From positions 57,872 to 121,871 of the forward strand of contig JTDE01000959.1 in the NCBI GenBank assembly GCA_014338405.1: DNA of 64,000 nt, read 5' to 3'. The position numbers and the translations under genes were made by a program. Source of the DNA: Paragonimus skrjabini miyazakii (taxonomy: Eukaryota > Platyhelminthes > Trematoda > Plagiorchiida > Troglotrematidae). Positions 48,061-61,169 of this stretch are shown in pieces; the stretch's first letter is position 1; the number at the start of each line of letters is the position of its first letter. Below the pieces are notes generated by a model, which did no database searches, was not told where the DNA came from, and saw nothing but the letters and a program-made list of their open reading frames with translations.

Positions 48061-48353
48061 CTGTGCAACCGATCTTTGAACACCTCGCTGACACATTTTG
48101 GTGTGATCGAACGTATTTGGTTATGCACGTCACAACAACATACGAGCATCCTGTTCGTACATACGAAGCAGCCATTTCGCCTACCCTCGATACTACGTGA
48201 AAGTTTTTATAATTGTCAATATCAGCCACATCATTTGGACCGTAGAACAATGGAATTATGTTTGAGTTAGTGGTCGCTGCAACGCAGATTCCTTTTTTGG
48301 TTACGTTGTTCAACTTACCAGCACTTGTAAGTTTGACGATTGCTTTTCTTTTC
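48061..48353 (-). CDS. Weak candidate exon, unknown
   Basis: A 293-nt minus-strand stretch open in one frame between a good acceptor (GTGACTTGTCTAG) and a strong donor (CACAG|GTAGGTAAAT). The product (LTSAGKLNNVTKKGICVAAT, IIPLFYGPNDVADIDNY) is unrecognised. On the opposite strand the same DNA offers a 31-nt GTAAGT...TTTTCCTAG mini-intron at 48327-48357, so strand and reality are both unsure. Confidence 0.2.
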
Positions 48354-51300
48354 CTAGACAAGTCACATAACACTTGATATTATATATACATGTGTTTATG
48401 AATACCGGTCACCTCCAGCCGCGTAAGTCTACGCGCAGTTTTTAGAAACCGAAAAATTCAGGAAAAAGCCTAAAGTTATGTGGTCAGTTTCCATCGCATG
48501 TTCCTTTGCATAGCGACGAGAATCTGCGAACGTCACCAGGATCGAATAACACGTTTGGTTTGCAATTACTGTCACGTTGAACGTGTGTTTGTGAATTTGT
48601 TTCTGTTTGCCCACTCTATAGTTATCCCATAAAAAAACAGAATTCCCGTTTGGCAGCCTGTGTGCATGCGAATAAGCCGACGTGACTGCAAGTGATTGCT
48701 TTTCAATGATCACGTGGACTGACTTGGAAACCTATTTCGGGCAAAGTCCAGACAAGTAAACGTAGCTGTATATTTTATTTGCATAGTCAGTCCGTCCTTT
48801 AGGTGATCGATTGTGTACTTTGTTTGTTAAAGTAAAACCAGTCGTTTAAAAGAACTCTGGCTTTAGGATTTTTTTTATAAATAACTAAAGATAATGAACT
48901 CTCATGGGGTAACATACTGTGGAGTGCATGCTACTGTTTCGTTAGTAGAGATGTTTCTTCCAGACAAACAGAAAATGTCGATCTCATGAGACCCGATCGA
49001 TGCACGTGAGACATAGTGTGCAGGACGGCTGTACTTTACAACCACTGCTCCAAATATCACACGGTACTGTAGACCTTCTAAAAAGAAGCATTCTATCGAT
49101 TAGTTCATGTTTATTGCTTGTTGTAACTAGTGTGATTTCATTATGCACCAGATCAGATTATACGGCGTGGTAGACAGTATTCTCACCTATAAGTAATTAA
49201 GATAATCAGATAGAGAATAATACTAATAACTAGGTGGCACCACAACATCATGCAATTGCCATCGCGCGATAACTTGTTTCCACGTGGACTGAGACACTAT
49301 CACGAGGTGTGAACCCAAATGCTATCAAAAAACAACGGTTGGAATCCAGGAATTCCAGATAATAATGCAATCACCGTCTTATGTTTGCTGATCACCGTAT
49401 TAAGCAGTGGAATTTGAGAAAGGAGACTGCTTTAGGGTATTTCGTTCAGTTGGTCCACTTTTTCGGTGACCTTCAAAATGCTGTTCGAGCGTGATTTGCT
49501 TCTCTTTGTTTCCCCTACCCCTCAAAATGGACTTTAGCTCACGACACAATTCCATCACTTGCGTCGGTCGTTTCAGGCGTTCAGATCTGGCTTGGTTTGA
49601 ACGGTACTAGCCCATGTCCACGTACATCTCAAACGTATTGGGACTGGTGTACTTTTCGCTTGGTTCAGAGAGTAAAACCTCATTGGACCACGTTCATTCT
49701 TAAAGTCATCAAAACAAGCAGTAGGCTGAACTCCTGATTTGGATTTTCATTTGCCAGAGGGACGTGTGAAGTGTGAATGAACGGTTTCATGTAGTTTAAT
49801 GATTGGTCTGCGGTTGATGTGCTGACACATCGGATTTCGTCTGGCAATACTGTGTCGCTGGTTAATCATGTGGAGACTGTCCCTGTTTCAATCCCCTAGA
49901 AGCGTTTTGTACATAATTCCGGAAAGTCTGTTTTCTCGAGAGTTGCCTAATGCAAAGTGCTTGTTTATTTTATAAAACCGTTGTTGGACGTGAGCGTCGT
50001 TTTCCGGAGGTTATTTCTTTCGTGGTAGCTTTGTTTCTCTTATTCGGTTCGTCTAGTCGAAGGCAGGTGTGTGTTGGCGTGGTAAGAATATATAAAAAAA
50101 CATTAACCTTTTTAGAGACTATGGTAAGCTGGTTTAGTCCAATTGTCATAGCAAACCTATTTTTGATCAACATACACTTTTCCTAAGTATGGATCGATAG
50201 GAATTAGAAATCATTGAAGTTTTCTGTTTCTCCATTGGTTCAAATGATCGAGCTAAAGAAATTACAGAGCAAGAAAGTTCGAACAAACAATGTGTTCATT
50301 GATAACTCTCAGGCTCGGCGCACTGAAACGAAGATTTTGAGGAACAGAGAGAGCAATCCACGACAACATCGGTCTTTCTATCACATCAAGATAAATCACC
50401 TAGACAGTCACGTGACGGAAAGCAACAAGAAACAGGAATATGAAATTCATTGGCTGCTTAGTATATTCAGCCAAGTGGCCAACATATTAACACTGGTAGT
50501 TTGGTAATCGTGCTGTCAATTAAAACAAAACTCAACTGTACTGACATTCAACAGGATGGTTTTGGTCAAACGATGTCGGTCGACTTTGTGCATGCGAATT
50601 TAATTGGCGCAGGCTTTCTGCTTGTGCTGGAGTTGGCTAATTAGTTTTGGCAATCTGAAAGGATTACCTGTTATTCGCGGATGTGTTACATTTAAAAAAT
50701 TGTTCTTGTTACCCGGTCGATGAGGTCAAACAACGTATTGATATTCTGCCGTGTAATATCTACTCACTGTTCAGATTACTTGACAAATGAAATCCAATGT
50801 TTCAAACGGTGAATGTCCAGATCATCCCGACCGACTGACGTGGACAATATATTCCGAAACATTTTACTCAGGTGCGGGTTTGTTTAAGATATTCCACCCG
50901 GGGTCTAGTTTATCCAGAAATACACAATTCATCCATTATTAAAAAATGATAATTTTGTTCAATCGAAACAATATCAGTGAAAAACATAAACAACTGTGTC
51001 TGTCTACATTCAGCTGACTCTTTCATCCGACTGCTGTTCCCTAAGCCTCGAAGTGTACTGGCTTCTGTGCTTGTTTTCAATTATCTCCCTGGGTTTTCAG
51101 ATTTTATGGTGCATGCACAGTATATATTTTCGAGTGTATTTGCAAATAATTTTCAGAGTAAGTGTCAGTAGATGGAGTACAGCTAGATGTACGCAGTATT
51201 AGTAAGACTTCATAGAGACTGACCATCATTAGTGTTGTGAGCCAAGAACACGGATGGCTCAAAGGTTATTGATTCGGGAAAGCAACACGTGAGTTATGCG

Positions 51301-53189
51301 TTTCAACAAAACAACGAACAAAAACACTCATCTGCGTACGGTACTGAGCCAAGACCGTCAATGTTGCCACAGACGACAATGCTCAGTTCCTTTACTTACC
51401 AAGAACCATTTTATGCGATGCTGCACCCCGATGTTTCTTCTTGCATTTTCCTTACGGCTACTTCAACGTCAAAATCTATGCTCTGATCCAACTACTGGCC
51501 AGCAGTGGCGTAAGTAGTATAGTACGATCGCTCGTCCTCACTACACTAGTATGCATGACTTATGGAATTTTGATCAGGTTTCTTAATTTTTCGTAGCTAT
51601 TGCATATACGTGAACAAGACTGACTCAGTATGAATTTTCATAGAACTTTTTCAAATAAGGAGACAGTCCACTATGAATCAATGCTTCATACCAGCTTCGC
51701 GTTTGGTGAATAGTGTTGACTCATCTCCTACCTCTTAATAGGAGTAACACCTTCGGTTGTGAAGTGAACATCACATTTTTGGAAATTAAGGCCATCGTCG
51801 TTTTAAATGCGTTGCGGTCAACGATTTCTTGTTGTCCTTTTGCTCAATGTGTAAATGATTGCGTGGATATCACTAACGAAGCAGAACATTATGATCGGTT
51901 GGATTAGTCTCATCAATCCTTGTACCGTATGGTTCGGAAATCCATATAAATTAGTTGAGTTTTTTGCAACATTTAACCACGATGTAGGTATCAATGGTTC
52001 CGAGATTCCTTCCAGAAACGGTTACGCCGATGAAACCTTCTACCTCTTAAGGAATGAAAGATTGTCATTTTTTAAGTACGAAATGAAATTTCAAATGTAG
52101 CAGCGTAAAAACCTACACTGATCGTTGAGAACTTACTGGGGAAGGATTTTCTGTGAGTAATTTTTCTGAACGGCTCAATTACAAACTGAGATCAACCAGA
52201 CTGTTTAAGAACACTTCTGACTTGAAAAGGTGACTGTTTGATGTAATTACCAAGTAAGCAAGCTAATCAAGTTGTCTCACGCAATCATCGACTGATCTGT
52301 ATACTCTGTATGGGTTTTGTCTAAGATAAGGCTAACTACCTCCCGATTATTTACTGCTTATCATACTGTCTTATTTTTGTTACCCTGAGAACAATACCAT
52401 GTATATCGGTCAAAATTATTGAGGAATCGAACCCATTTTTTAAGTTAACATCAACTTGAGGTTCCGGCTTGGTAGCAACTCTTTCAGACTACCAATATGA
52501 TCCGGCTATGCGGCAGACGAGCCTGAGTTGAGTAAGCAACAACATGAGTGACAAGGGGCATTAAAAACTGGTTGCCAGATCATTTGGACAAGTAGTGCAA
52601 ATGCGCAATCTGTAACGTTTTGACCGCATACTTGGACCTGTTGTTCTTCTGTCATACTTCACAAGGTTCATTGAAATAATCAACGACCGAACAAATCTGT
52701 GATTCTTTAGGGAACTACGCAAACACTAGCTATGAAATCGGTGACTTGTACGCTGAGTATAAATGAGCAGATATCGCCTGCCAGATTGAGGCTTTCGTTA
52801 TCACTGAAGTGACTGCTCAGAAACACTATTTGATATAGTGGTGAGAAATAACTTATGACAGACCTGCAACCGTGCGTTTATCGATTATTAGCACTATTTT
52901 GCCAGTCTTGTTGACTACGTTTCTTCTGGCAGTATTATTGACAAGAATTTCTACGACACTCCTTTGATGAGTGGCTGCTCCAGCTACAACAACAACCGGT
53001 CAAATTCATGGTTGTTTACTGACAAATGTGTGCGCATGTTATCTCAAGTGCCCTACTTCTAGTTTGGGAATAGTCCTGCAGGAATACCTCAGACAGTAAT
53101 GTCATAAACAGAAATAACTCAATCTTCTTCGTTTCAGCTACCACTGATGTCGACTTATTCGCATTCTTGATCAGTAGTCTTATATTTGG
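48354..53189. other. No supported gene
   Basis: Open frames of up to 97 codons (50214-50507, plus; 48429-48713, minus) lack known motifs or clear splice support. Confidence 0.5.
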
Positions 53190-53560
53190 TTAAGTTTGGG
53201 TTGAACGTCACTCACACTCAACTACAACTTTCGCATGTAGATATACCTTCTGGTCAGCTTCTTCCTGGAGTTTCGCTCTTTTTAGAGCCCGTCAACAGTG
53301 CACATCCTTACCACAACCGGGACTTGAAATTCAGGTTTGCTTTCAGGAGGAACCGTGTTGATCTTTGCACTATTTACTTCGCATCGAGCACGATTGAACT
53401 GTAGTGTCTGGACGCTCAGCCACTTCCGCTTCTGAGTGCTGCTGAGTTTGTCATTTCGCTAGGAGCGAAGACACATTTGCTGGCTGTTATCTTCAATCAG
53501 TGGTTGCAAGCTAGAATTTCTGAACTGGATAAAGATATGTATTACTTACCAATTTTGACA
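53190..53560 (-). repeat. Copy of the tRNA-headed repeat
   Basis: GTTGAACGTCACTCACACTC, GAGTTTCGCTCTTTTTAGAG, CAACCGGGACTTGAAATTCA and CACTTCCGCTTCTGAGT follow the 42.6 kb copy in order. The B box is visible on the minus strand (TTTCAAGTCCCGG near 53320). The A-box part is decayed. Confidence 0.55.
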
Positions 53561-56309
53561 AGAACGAACCTCGAGACTATTAGTTCTATCTATAAGAGAT
53601 TGACTGATTGGTTAAGTTTAATACGAGAACATTTAAGTATCATTGAGAACCAATAATGTACTGCTGTCTCAAAATGATCATGGTGGTGAGTACGAATGTT
53701 ACATCCAACTGTGAGTGATGTTCAATTCATACTGCTTTAGATTGCCTCGGTGGACCAGAAAATGTGGTTACGATCCTTAGCGAACCCATTGCTGGTCCCA
53801 CAATTCATGTTCACGTGAGCTACTGTACAATAAGTCTTTGGTGTTCTAGGTCCATAAAAATACCGAACTCAAGATAAGACCACAGTATATGTTGTGAATC
53901 CGTACGAAGGCTAATTCCTCCGCTGAAACACCGCGGTAAGTTTCAGCTTCTGTAAACACTCGTTAAGACAGACACATCCGAAATATCTCTCGTCAATTAC
54001 AATTACACTGGACGTTTGCAGTATACGATTCAAATTTATCAAGGACATAGGGAAACGCTATTGTTTTCTACAGACGGTATTTGGAAAGCTTTCAACAGTA
54101 GTGAAAATTTTTATTGATCTACCCTAAGCCATTCATACACGTCCATTCAGAAACTACGTGACCGCTAACAACTGGTTAACGCTTTCGTGTCATTCAAAAT
54201 GTATCGAAGATCAGGTCCACTTGCTTTGTTTTTTTGGCTAGCAGCCCCCCAACTTTTCACCGCATCCTTTCGATTACACCGAACTTCCCAGGTCACACTT
54301 GGAACTATCAACTGCACAAAAACACAGCTATGTATTTGGCGGGATTAAACTTTTCATCTTGCCGAACGTTAAATATTCCATCTGAAATGATTATGGAAAT
54401 GAAGGTTGAAATAACTGTTACCAGACTGTTTAATGTACACGTTTTAATATGCTCAACACCTTTAAAAATATACTGAGAGTTTGCAAGATAACGAAGAAAA
54501 TAGGATGAACAGTGGTTGTAAATATGCTGATTATTTTTTGTAAGTTTGTCATGTAACAGTAATTGACAACGTAGCAACTACCAGCGGTATAATTGTTAGC
54601 AGTGTCTAGGCGTAGTTGGGCTTCTGTTATTTGTGGAGTTTCAACGTAACGCGACTTGCTTAGAACTCAAAATTCGATGTTGCTTCTTGTGAAAACGCAT
54701 CTGAAATATGTGCCAAAATGAACGAAGAATGTTAGAATACTGTTTACGACCAATGCTGAAGTTTGGAGTTATTAACAAGCTTGCGAGTTATTTTAAATTT
54801 CGGAACCTGTAAATCAGTAAAACTGTCAAGCTAACCTGCAAGGAAAGTGCACTAATTAAATATCCTTCGAGATGGTAGGTGATTTCACATTTGTCGATAT
54901 AAACTACCATAAGTGTGTGTTCATTGATTTACGTACCTTTGTTTGGCCGAGATAAACGGTCGGTTTCAACGTAACTTGTCATTTAGTTTTTCCCCGTTTT
55001 ACGTTGATTAATAATTCGGTTCATTGTATCCGTTCCAAATGTGTTTAGTTACCAATACCGAATGACAAGTGCCAGGGATTGAAAGTTTCAAACCAGGGCA
55101 CAAGCAGGGAACAGTATTTGACAGATGTGATTCATATAGAGGAAGGTTCCACAGCTGGTGGAACTCAGCTGAACAAGAATTGTGAGAATGGAAGGCAGGG
55201 AGATGAGGGGGGATACATTTACATGGGATTGCTTCGTCTATCAGGCCAATACAGTATTTTTGGTGTGCACAACCCATTGTCACTTTTCAGCTTGTGTGAC
55301 AGGCTGTATATGTGCTTGTTATTGTCATGCTAACTGAACCTAGTCAATTACTATCAAGATGGCCCTGGTAGAAGGCCGAAGTTAGAAAACGTGAGATGTA
55401 TGGTGTCCAAAAATGCTTTTCACTAACTCGCTGAGTACCTCAAAGAAAGACCTAAACTGTAAAAAGCATGTTTTAGTTATCTCAAAACGACTTGTACGAA
55501 CTGCGCAATTTTGTTTACCGGAAATGTTTCGATCTTGCAATGCAAAGTTAGTCAGACTAGTCGAACTAATCACAAAATAGAAGATACTTGATACAAACTA
55601 GACTTGAACAACTATACCAATGAGAAGGTAACAGACATTGAAAAGTTCTGCTTAGGCGGGTGAAAAGTATAATTTCGAGTTGCTAAGTACAATAGATCTT
55701 GGACACGCAAGAAGCGAAGCGGATTTAAAATCTTCATGGCCTCTCAGACAGGTCAATCAGAAAACCAACCAGTCCGAATTCAACGAAAATATCGTTTCAT
55801 TCAGTACTAGATACAAGTAAGTTCACTGCATTCGAAACTGGCCGCCATGTGTCGACGATTCCACCGTCGTCAACCCCGTTTTCAGAAAGTTCAACCTTTG
55901 TAATATCGATGGCCTCTGCGGTTAAGTGCTTTGGTGTATTTCTAAGCCATTTTCATGATTACCGCAACAGTTTCTCGATCAATCTGATGACTTGTGTCTA
56001 AAGAGCTACAAGAAAACCCTAATAATGACCTGGTATTTAGTTGATTTCGGGGTGCTTTTCTAGCGCTTCTTGAGTAGTCATTTGTTCTGGTTCACTAGTT
56101 ATGTGAATAGACGTGAGGCAGTGGAGTTGCGTAAGTATGCTGAGTGTGTACTAACAACCACATTCAATGTGTTTGTGTTTTCGCTTTTAACTAATATAGT
56201 GTTTGTTCTGGTACGATTATAAAGTAATTTGTCTGTCGATATTGTACTTGTTCAAGACTATCGGTTGAAACAAGTGTTGAGACAGTCGGACGACCGCAGC
56301 ATTATTTAC
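53561..56309. other. No supported gene
   Basis: No protein family, RNA gene or known repeat seen. Confidence 0.5.
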
Positions 56310-56480
56310 AGGCGAATGTGGCCGAGAGATTAGTTATGACATGTGGTAGGTCAACATGATAAATTCGTGTGGACGTTTATCTGAGTTCAAATACTAGAAT
56401 TTGGAGGGATAAGATTTAACAAGAGCAAAATTCTGGTGAATCACCTTTTTTCGAAAGAGCTGATTCAACCATCCAGTTTA
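56310..56480 (+). repeat. Copy of the tRNA-headed repeat, long variable loop
   Basis: A box GTGGCCGAGAGATTAG at 56318 and B box GAGTTCAAATACT at 56383, then AACAAGAGCAAAATTCTGG and TTTTTTCGAAAGAGCTGATT match the body of the 9.0 kb copy. The wide A-B spacing resembles a class II (Ser/Leu) tRNA ancestor. Confidence 0.5.
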
Positions 56481-57110
56481 ATGAAAACAACACGATCAAC
56501 TTTGAACGGTATTTCACTTATATCAATCAACCTCCACTATTTACCAGTAAGTGAATATCAGCTATCATTTGACTAACATAGTGTAGTTAAATCTTGTGTA
56601 AATTTGACTTAAATCGGTGGCTTTGAAGACAGGTGAGTTGAAACGTTCTACTCTTCGGAATGGCAACCTTCATTTTAAGTTATGCGGTCGTGGTCGATAA
56701 ACGTTACCCATCGAACACTTAAATCATTTGTTAGTGTATACATGTACAGAAAACTGCAACCTTCTTTTGCTTACAGTATTTAGATAACTTTAGCAAATTG
56801 CTCGCATGGTTTCCTTGCAGGATAGATGATTGCGTTTGGTTGTAAACAAATGCCAATAAACACTGGACATTGTCTGAAGATACAGCACAGAAAGATTGCT
56901 CAAAGATAACCGCACGACTTTTTCCTTTCTTTCCTATCATTCTGCAAACGTATTCATTATGCTGGCAAATGCATTGTTATGAATACGTTACATCTATCTG
57001 ACAGTAATATGTTTAGGATAAAAAATGCTAACGCGGCAGTGAACAATCAGAAAAAAACTTGTTAGGTGATTGACTATGCTGTGGTTTATTAAATGATAAG
57101 CATAGTTTCC

Positions 57111-57239
57111 CCATTAACGTTAGAAGACATATATCGCGAGATGTTAACATTTCGTTAACTCTCTTTAGTCACAAACGTAAAACATTAGAACATATAGGAC
57201 ATGCGGATAGCAACAACAATAGAAACAACCAACGATTGG
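57111..57239 (+). repeat. 129-bp direct repeat, copy 1
   Basis: Aligns without gaps to 57771-57899, 11 mismatches in 129 positions. The last 41 bp are identical. Offset is exactly 660 bp. Confidence 0.95.
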
Positions 57240-57289
57240 AAGTGTTTACAGTCGCAGGTGGATTGCTTGCACTAAAGAAGGTAAGGATG

Positions 57290-57640
57290 GGAATGTCTCA
57301 GTCTTGAAGCAGCATTGTGCACTTTGAAGGTGTGAAGCGCATTTCATACGAACCAACACGATCGTTCAACTTGTTCGGCATGGTTTGCTTGTCTCAGGCA
57401 CAGTGAGGAAGCAAAACAATGTCACCTGAACAGTACATATCGGTCAGCCTAATGCCAGGAAGGCATTCAACACCACCGTAATCGCACCTTCCAGAGTGTC
57501 GTCCATGACAAAATTGAACAAGAAAAAGAGATCGGATACTTCTGGTAAACATCACCAGAACGGGTGAACGCCCCTTGCGAGGAAGGCAGTTCCCGAACTA
57601 CCGAATCAATGACAGCCTATCGTCTTAGATTACCACCACT
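57290..57640 (-). pseudogene. RTE-type RT relic
   Basis: The minus strand gives GVECLPGIRLTDMYCSGDIV near 57470-57410, matching GVDLLPGGRLTDLDYADDKV of the other RTE copies with YADD decayed to YCSGD, then YEMRFTPSKCTML-like residues (usual FGMRFxPSKCKxLL). Upstream, SGDVYQKYPISFS and FNFVMDDTLEGA-like pieces fit motif B and what follows it. Frame changes in between. The relic lies between the two 129-bp direct repeats. Confidence 0.6.
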
Positions 57641-57770
57641 GTCGATTGTCTGTAAGAGTGCCGATGATTCGAAATCCGTCGCAAAATAAAAATGTGATCA
57701 ATGTACCCTTACTGGATCTTAATCTCACCTGTTGTTCATACTTAAAACAGAGTTCTCTTGATCCAATTCA

Positions 57771-57899
57771 CCAATAACGTTAGAAGACATATATCGCGAA
57801 ATGTAATCATTTCGTTTACTCTCTTCAGTCACGAACGTAAAACGTTAAAATATATGGGACATGCGGATAGCAACAACAATAGAAACAACCAACGATTGG
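57771..57899 (+). repeat. 129-bp direct repeat, copy 2
   Basis: See copy 1. Both copies are open in the same frame (NVRRHISR...HADSNNNRNNQRL), but most differences change amino acids, so I see no sign of protein-level constraint. Confidence 0.95.
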
Positions 57900-58889
57900 G
57901 TTTACATGAAACAAGGACTGTTATCAGTTCTAGGGCAGACAAACTGCATGAGTCAACAGTTTATGCACACACAGGACCGGACGGCGAGTATTGATTAACA
58001 TTGCCTCGGAGAAGGCAAGCAATTTCGGGTTTCGATTACACGATATGTCCTCTATCGTTATTGGTGAATTGAATCAAGGGAACCTAGTTTCAGTAATAAT
58101 GAACAATATGTTTGATCCAACTGGTGTTCAGCAGGATATACAATACATAAATACTAGTATTTTCATAAGAATAGGTCACAAGAATATTCAGACCAGAGAA
58201 ACAGAAGCGTGCATTTCTGTGATCTACTGAAGAATGTACGGGTGAATGGCTAAAAGCCTACAATCCCCTGGTGGGTTTAATTTACGTCTAATGTCATGTA
58301 AACGTCAGTTTTTCTGAAAGACCGTAAGGGGGAAAATAACGCAACACTGGTCCTACCATTGTGAAGTCAGAATAGATCAGCATTGCAGGTTGTAAAAGAA
58401 GAAATCTCGAAATTACCCCACTTTGTGATAAGCTCACTTAGACAGATATAATAGTAACCGTTTTAAACTGTATTTTGAGAGTGACTCGTAACACTTAGCA
58501 GTGGGTCACCATTTTCTCTTATTCATACACGGTGTTCTAATTTGTAATACAGTTGTGTGATTTTGTGAAGAATTAGGCATTACGTCTCACTAATGTTTTA
58601 GGTATTCGAACGGATGCGAGTCCATACTTTCAAACATCAGCTCGCTTGTAACATTTGGAAAACCTAACGCCATATTCGTCGTTACTCGTTCGAAACGCCA
58701 CAATGAATTTTCCCGCTTTAATGCAAGGAAACAGCACCACATCGACAAAGTCGAATATTGAATGGATGCACATCTTTTAAGCATATTTGAAAGCTTATTA
58801 TCAGTACTCAGAAATAGTTCCATTTTATGACTTTTAGAATTTTGACTAGAGCTTTTCCTGGGTCATTTTTTGGCCACCCTCAGAACAAT

Positions 58890-61165
58890 TAAAACTTTCT
58901 AAACAATGTTTGCTGTGAACACTTTTCTAGAATCAACACCGACGGAGAACTGCTCAAGCTGCCTTAGTGGTACTCCTGGTAGTTCACATAATAAGTCTAG
59001 AGGAGATATCCGTAGGAAACTGAAACGTAGTCTAAAGACTGATCGTGAGGCTTGGTCAATGAAAAAAGTTAAGGAAATGAAAACCGTCTTTGCTTCGGAG
59101 AACACCGGTAAACTATTCAAGCTGATCCGTGCTACTGGTCCCAGGTGACCGTCTGTCAGTGAAGCCATCAGCGAAGCAGATGGCACACTGATCTATAATA
59201 AGTCCAGAAGGTTAAAGCGTTGGGCAGAACACTTTGAGGGTCAATTTAGCTGGTTTCCTGCTTCTACGGTGCTGTCTCCACAAACTTGTGATGTAATGCC
59301 CTGGTCGGTAGATTTAGAACCACCCACTGACACTGAGGTACGCAATTGCATCTCGGCTATCAATCGTAATAAGTCTGCTGGTGCAGACGCTCTAGTGTCA
59401 GGACTAATTAGAGAAGGTGGAGAGGTGTTAGTCGAGGCCTTGCCTCAGCTGTTTCAACTTGTGTGGATGACGGAGACCATCTCTCCGTGCTGGAGTCACG
59501 CGATAATAGTTCCTATACTCAAGAAAAGTATCGGGACCTCTTGCGAAAGCCATAGGAGAATTAGTTTGACCCCAGTCATTTCAAGGGTTATGGCATCCAT
59601 TATAGTTTGTCGACTCATTACAGCTCGAGAGATAAACATTAGAGGAGAACAGATAGGGTTTCGTGCTGGCGGGAGATGTATAGATCACACATTTACTCTT
59701 CGTCAGACTTTGGAGCAGCGTCATGTGTACCACCGGCCGACAATTGCCATATTTCTCGACTATAAAGGTGCGTTCGATTCTGTGGATCGACCTGCACTTT
59801 TAGAGTCGCTTAAACGCAGGGATGTACCGACCAAGTATGTGAACATACTGTCGACGCTTTAATCCTACTCTTCAGCTCAGATTACGGTTTACGCTGAGCT
59901 GTCTGACAGTTTCAGCACCGGGAGCGGTGTTCGTCAAAGCTGTCCTCTTTCATCATTTTTGTTCAATCTAGTCACGGACGAAATAAAGGAGGATTGTCTC
60001 CGGCAGTCACAAGATGCTGGTGTGGACCTCCTACCTGGTGGAAGGCTGACTGATCTTGATTATGCCGACGATAAGGTGTTGTTGTTTGACAACTTTCAAG
60101 CAGCACAAGCAACGCTGAATGCAATTTCACGTTCTGCTAAGTACTTCGGAATGCGCTTTGCAGCCTCAAAATGCAAAATGATTCTGCAAGATTGCTATGA
60201 TTAGGTAGGTTTATTGTTAGATAATGAAGTCATGGAGGTTATTGACCGGTTTGTTTATCTGGGAAGCTGCATCATCGACGGCGACGGCGGCAGGGTTTTG
60301 AGAACGAAATCGAGGTGCGTATTTCTAAGGCTAGGACGGCGTTTGCTAATCTCAGACACCTATGGCGACAGAAAGGTATCTCTGTGAAACTTAAGGGTCG
60401 TGTACATTGGACAACAGTGATGGATGTATTACTTTACGACAGCGAGACATGGCCGATCAGAGTAGAGGATGTGGGCCGTCTTCTGGTATTTGACCACCGA
60501 TGTCTGCGTACAATCGCTCGTATCGTGCGGCACCAACGAGTAAGCAATGAGGAGGTTAGGAAGCGGGTGTTTGGCACTGATTGTCAAACGAGTTCTTTTG
60601 TTCAGTCACTACATTTGCACGGACTTAGATTGTTAGGCCAGGTACTAAGGATACCAGCTAATCGCTTGCCACACCGAGCACTGTTTGCCGACGCTGCGGT
60701 CGATTGGCGTAAGGTGCGAGGTGGACAGATGATGACCTGACGTAGACAAATGAAATCGTTCACGAACGGGTTGTTCACTGTAGATCGGGTTCGTTTCCCT
60801 GGCTGGAGCTCTAGCGACTCACAGAGTCGGTGGCTTGAGAAGTTAGGTGAGTTGGCTGCTAACCGAGCTCAGTGGCGTGAATGTTGTTGCCTGTCCGAAT
60901 TATCTGTGAAGTAAGTACCGTTAGTGTCGCGGGGCAGTGAAAACCGTCAAGAAGCTGTTTCGCTGATAACACCTTACTTTCACCTACAGCTTGGTTGTTT
61001 GTTTGCAAGGTGTAGGCACATTGATGTTGTATGTTTAAATATAAACGTAACTATTTTTAGTGATTAAGTCCCCCACCCTTTCCCTTCTCTTTTTTCTTCT
61101 CTCTTCCTATACATGGTTTGCTTTCTTTTTCTTCGTAGTCACTATCTATGATGATGATGATGACT
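58890..61165 (+). pseudogene. RTE LINE, longest copy (linker, RT, post-RT domain, 3' UTR, GAT tail)
   Basis: Plus strand. The linker at 58906-59148 has DREAWSMKKVKEMKTVFASE and KLFKLIRATGPR. After a stop come RLKRWAEHFEGQFSW and, in the 197-codon frame 59269-59862, SAGADALVSGLIREGGEVLV, SHRRISLTPVISRVMASIIV, EQIGFRAGGRCIDHTFTLRQ and motif A FLDYKGAFDSVDR. After another stop come motif B SGVRQSCPLSSFLFNLV (usual Gly is Ser) and motif C LDYADDKVLLFDNF at about 60055. Post-RT at 60315-60740: WPIRVEDVGRLLVFDHRCLR and LPHRALFADAAVDWRKVRGG. The 3' UTR ends in CTATGATGATGATGATGAC near 61150-61165. The endonuclease is missing by 5' truncation. Confidence 0.92.
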
Positions 61166-61169
61166 GCCC

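Noticed and set aside
49440..49640. Minus-strand helical coding segment (VMELCRELKSILRGRG)
   Set aside because: Broken by stops on both sides with no family match or splice evidence.
53530..53590. 40-nt micro-exon on the minus strand
   Set aside because: Same reason: good splice sites but no coding or neighbour support.
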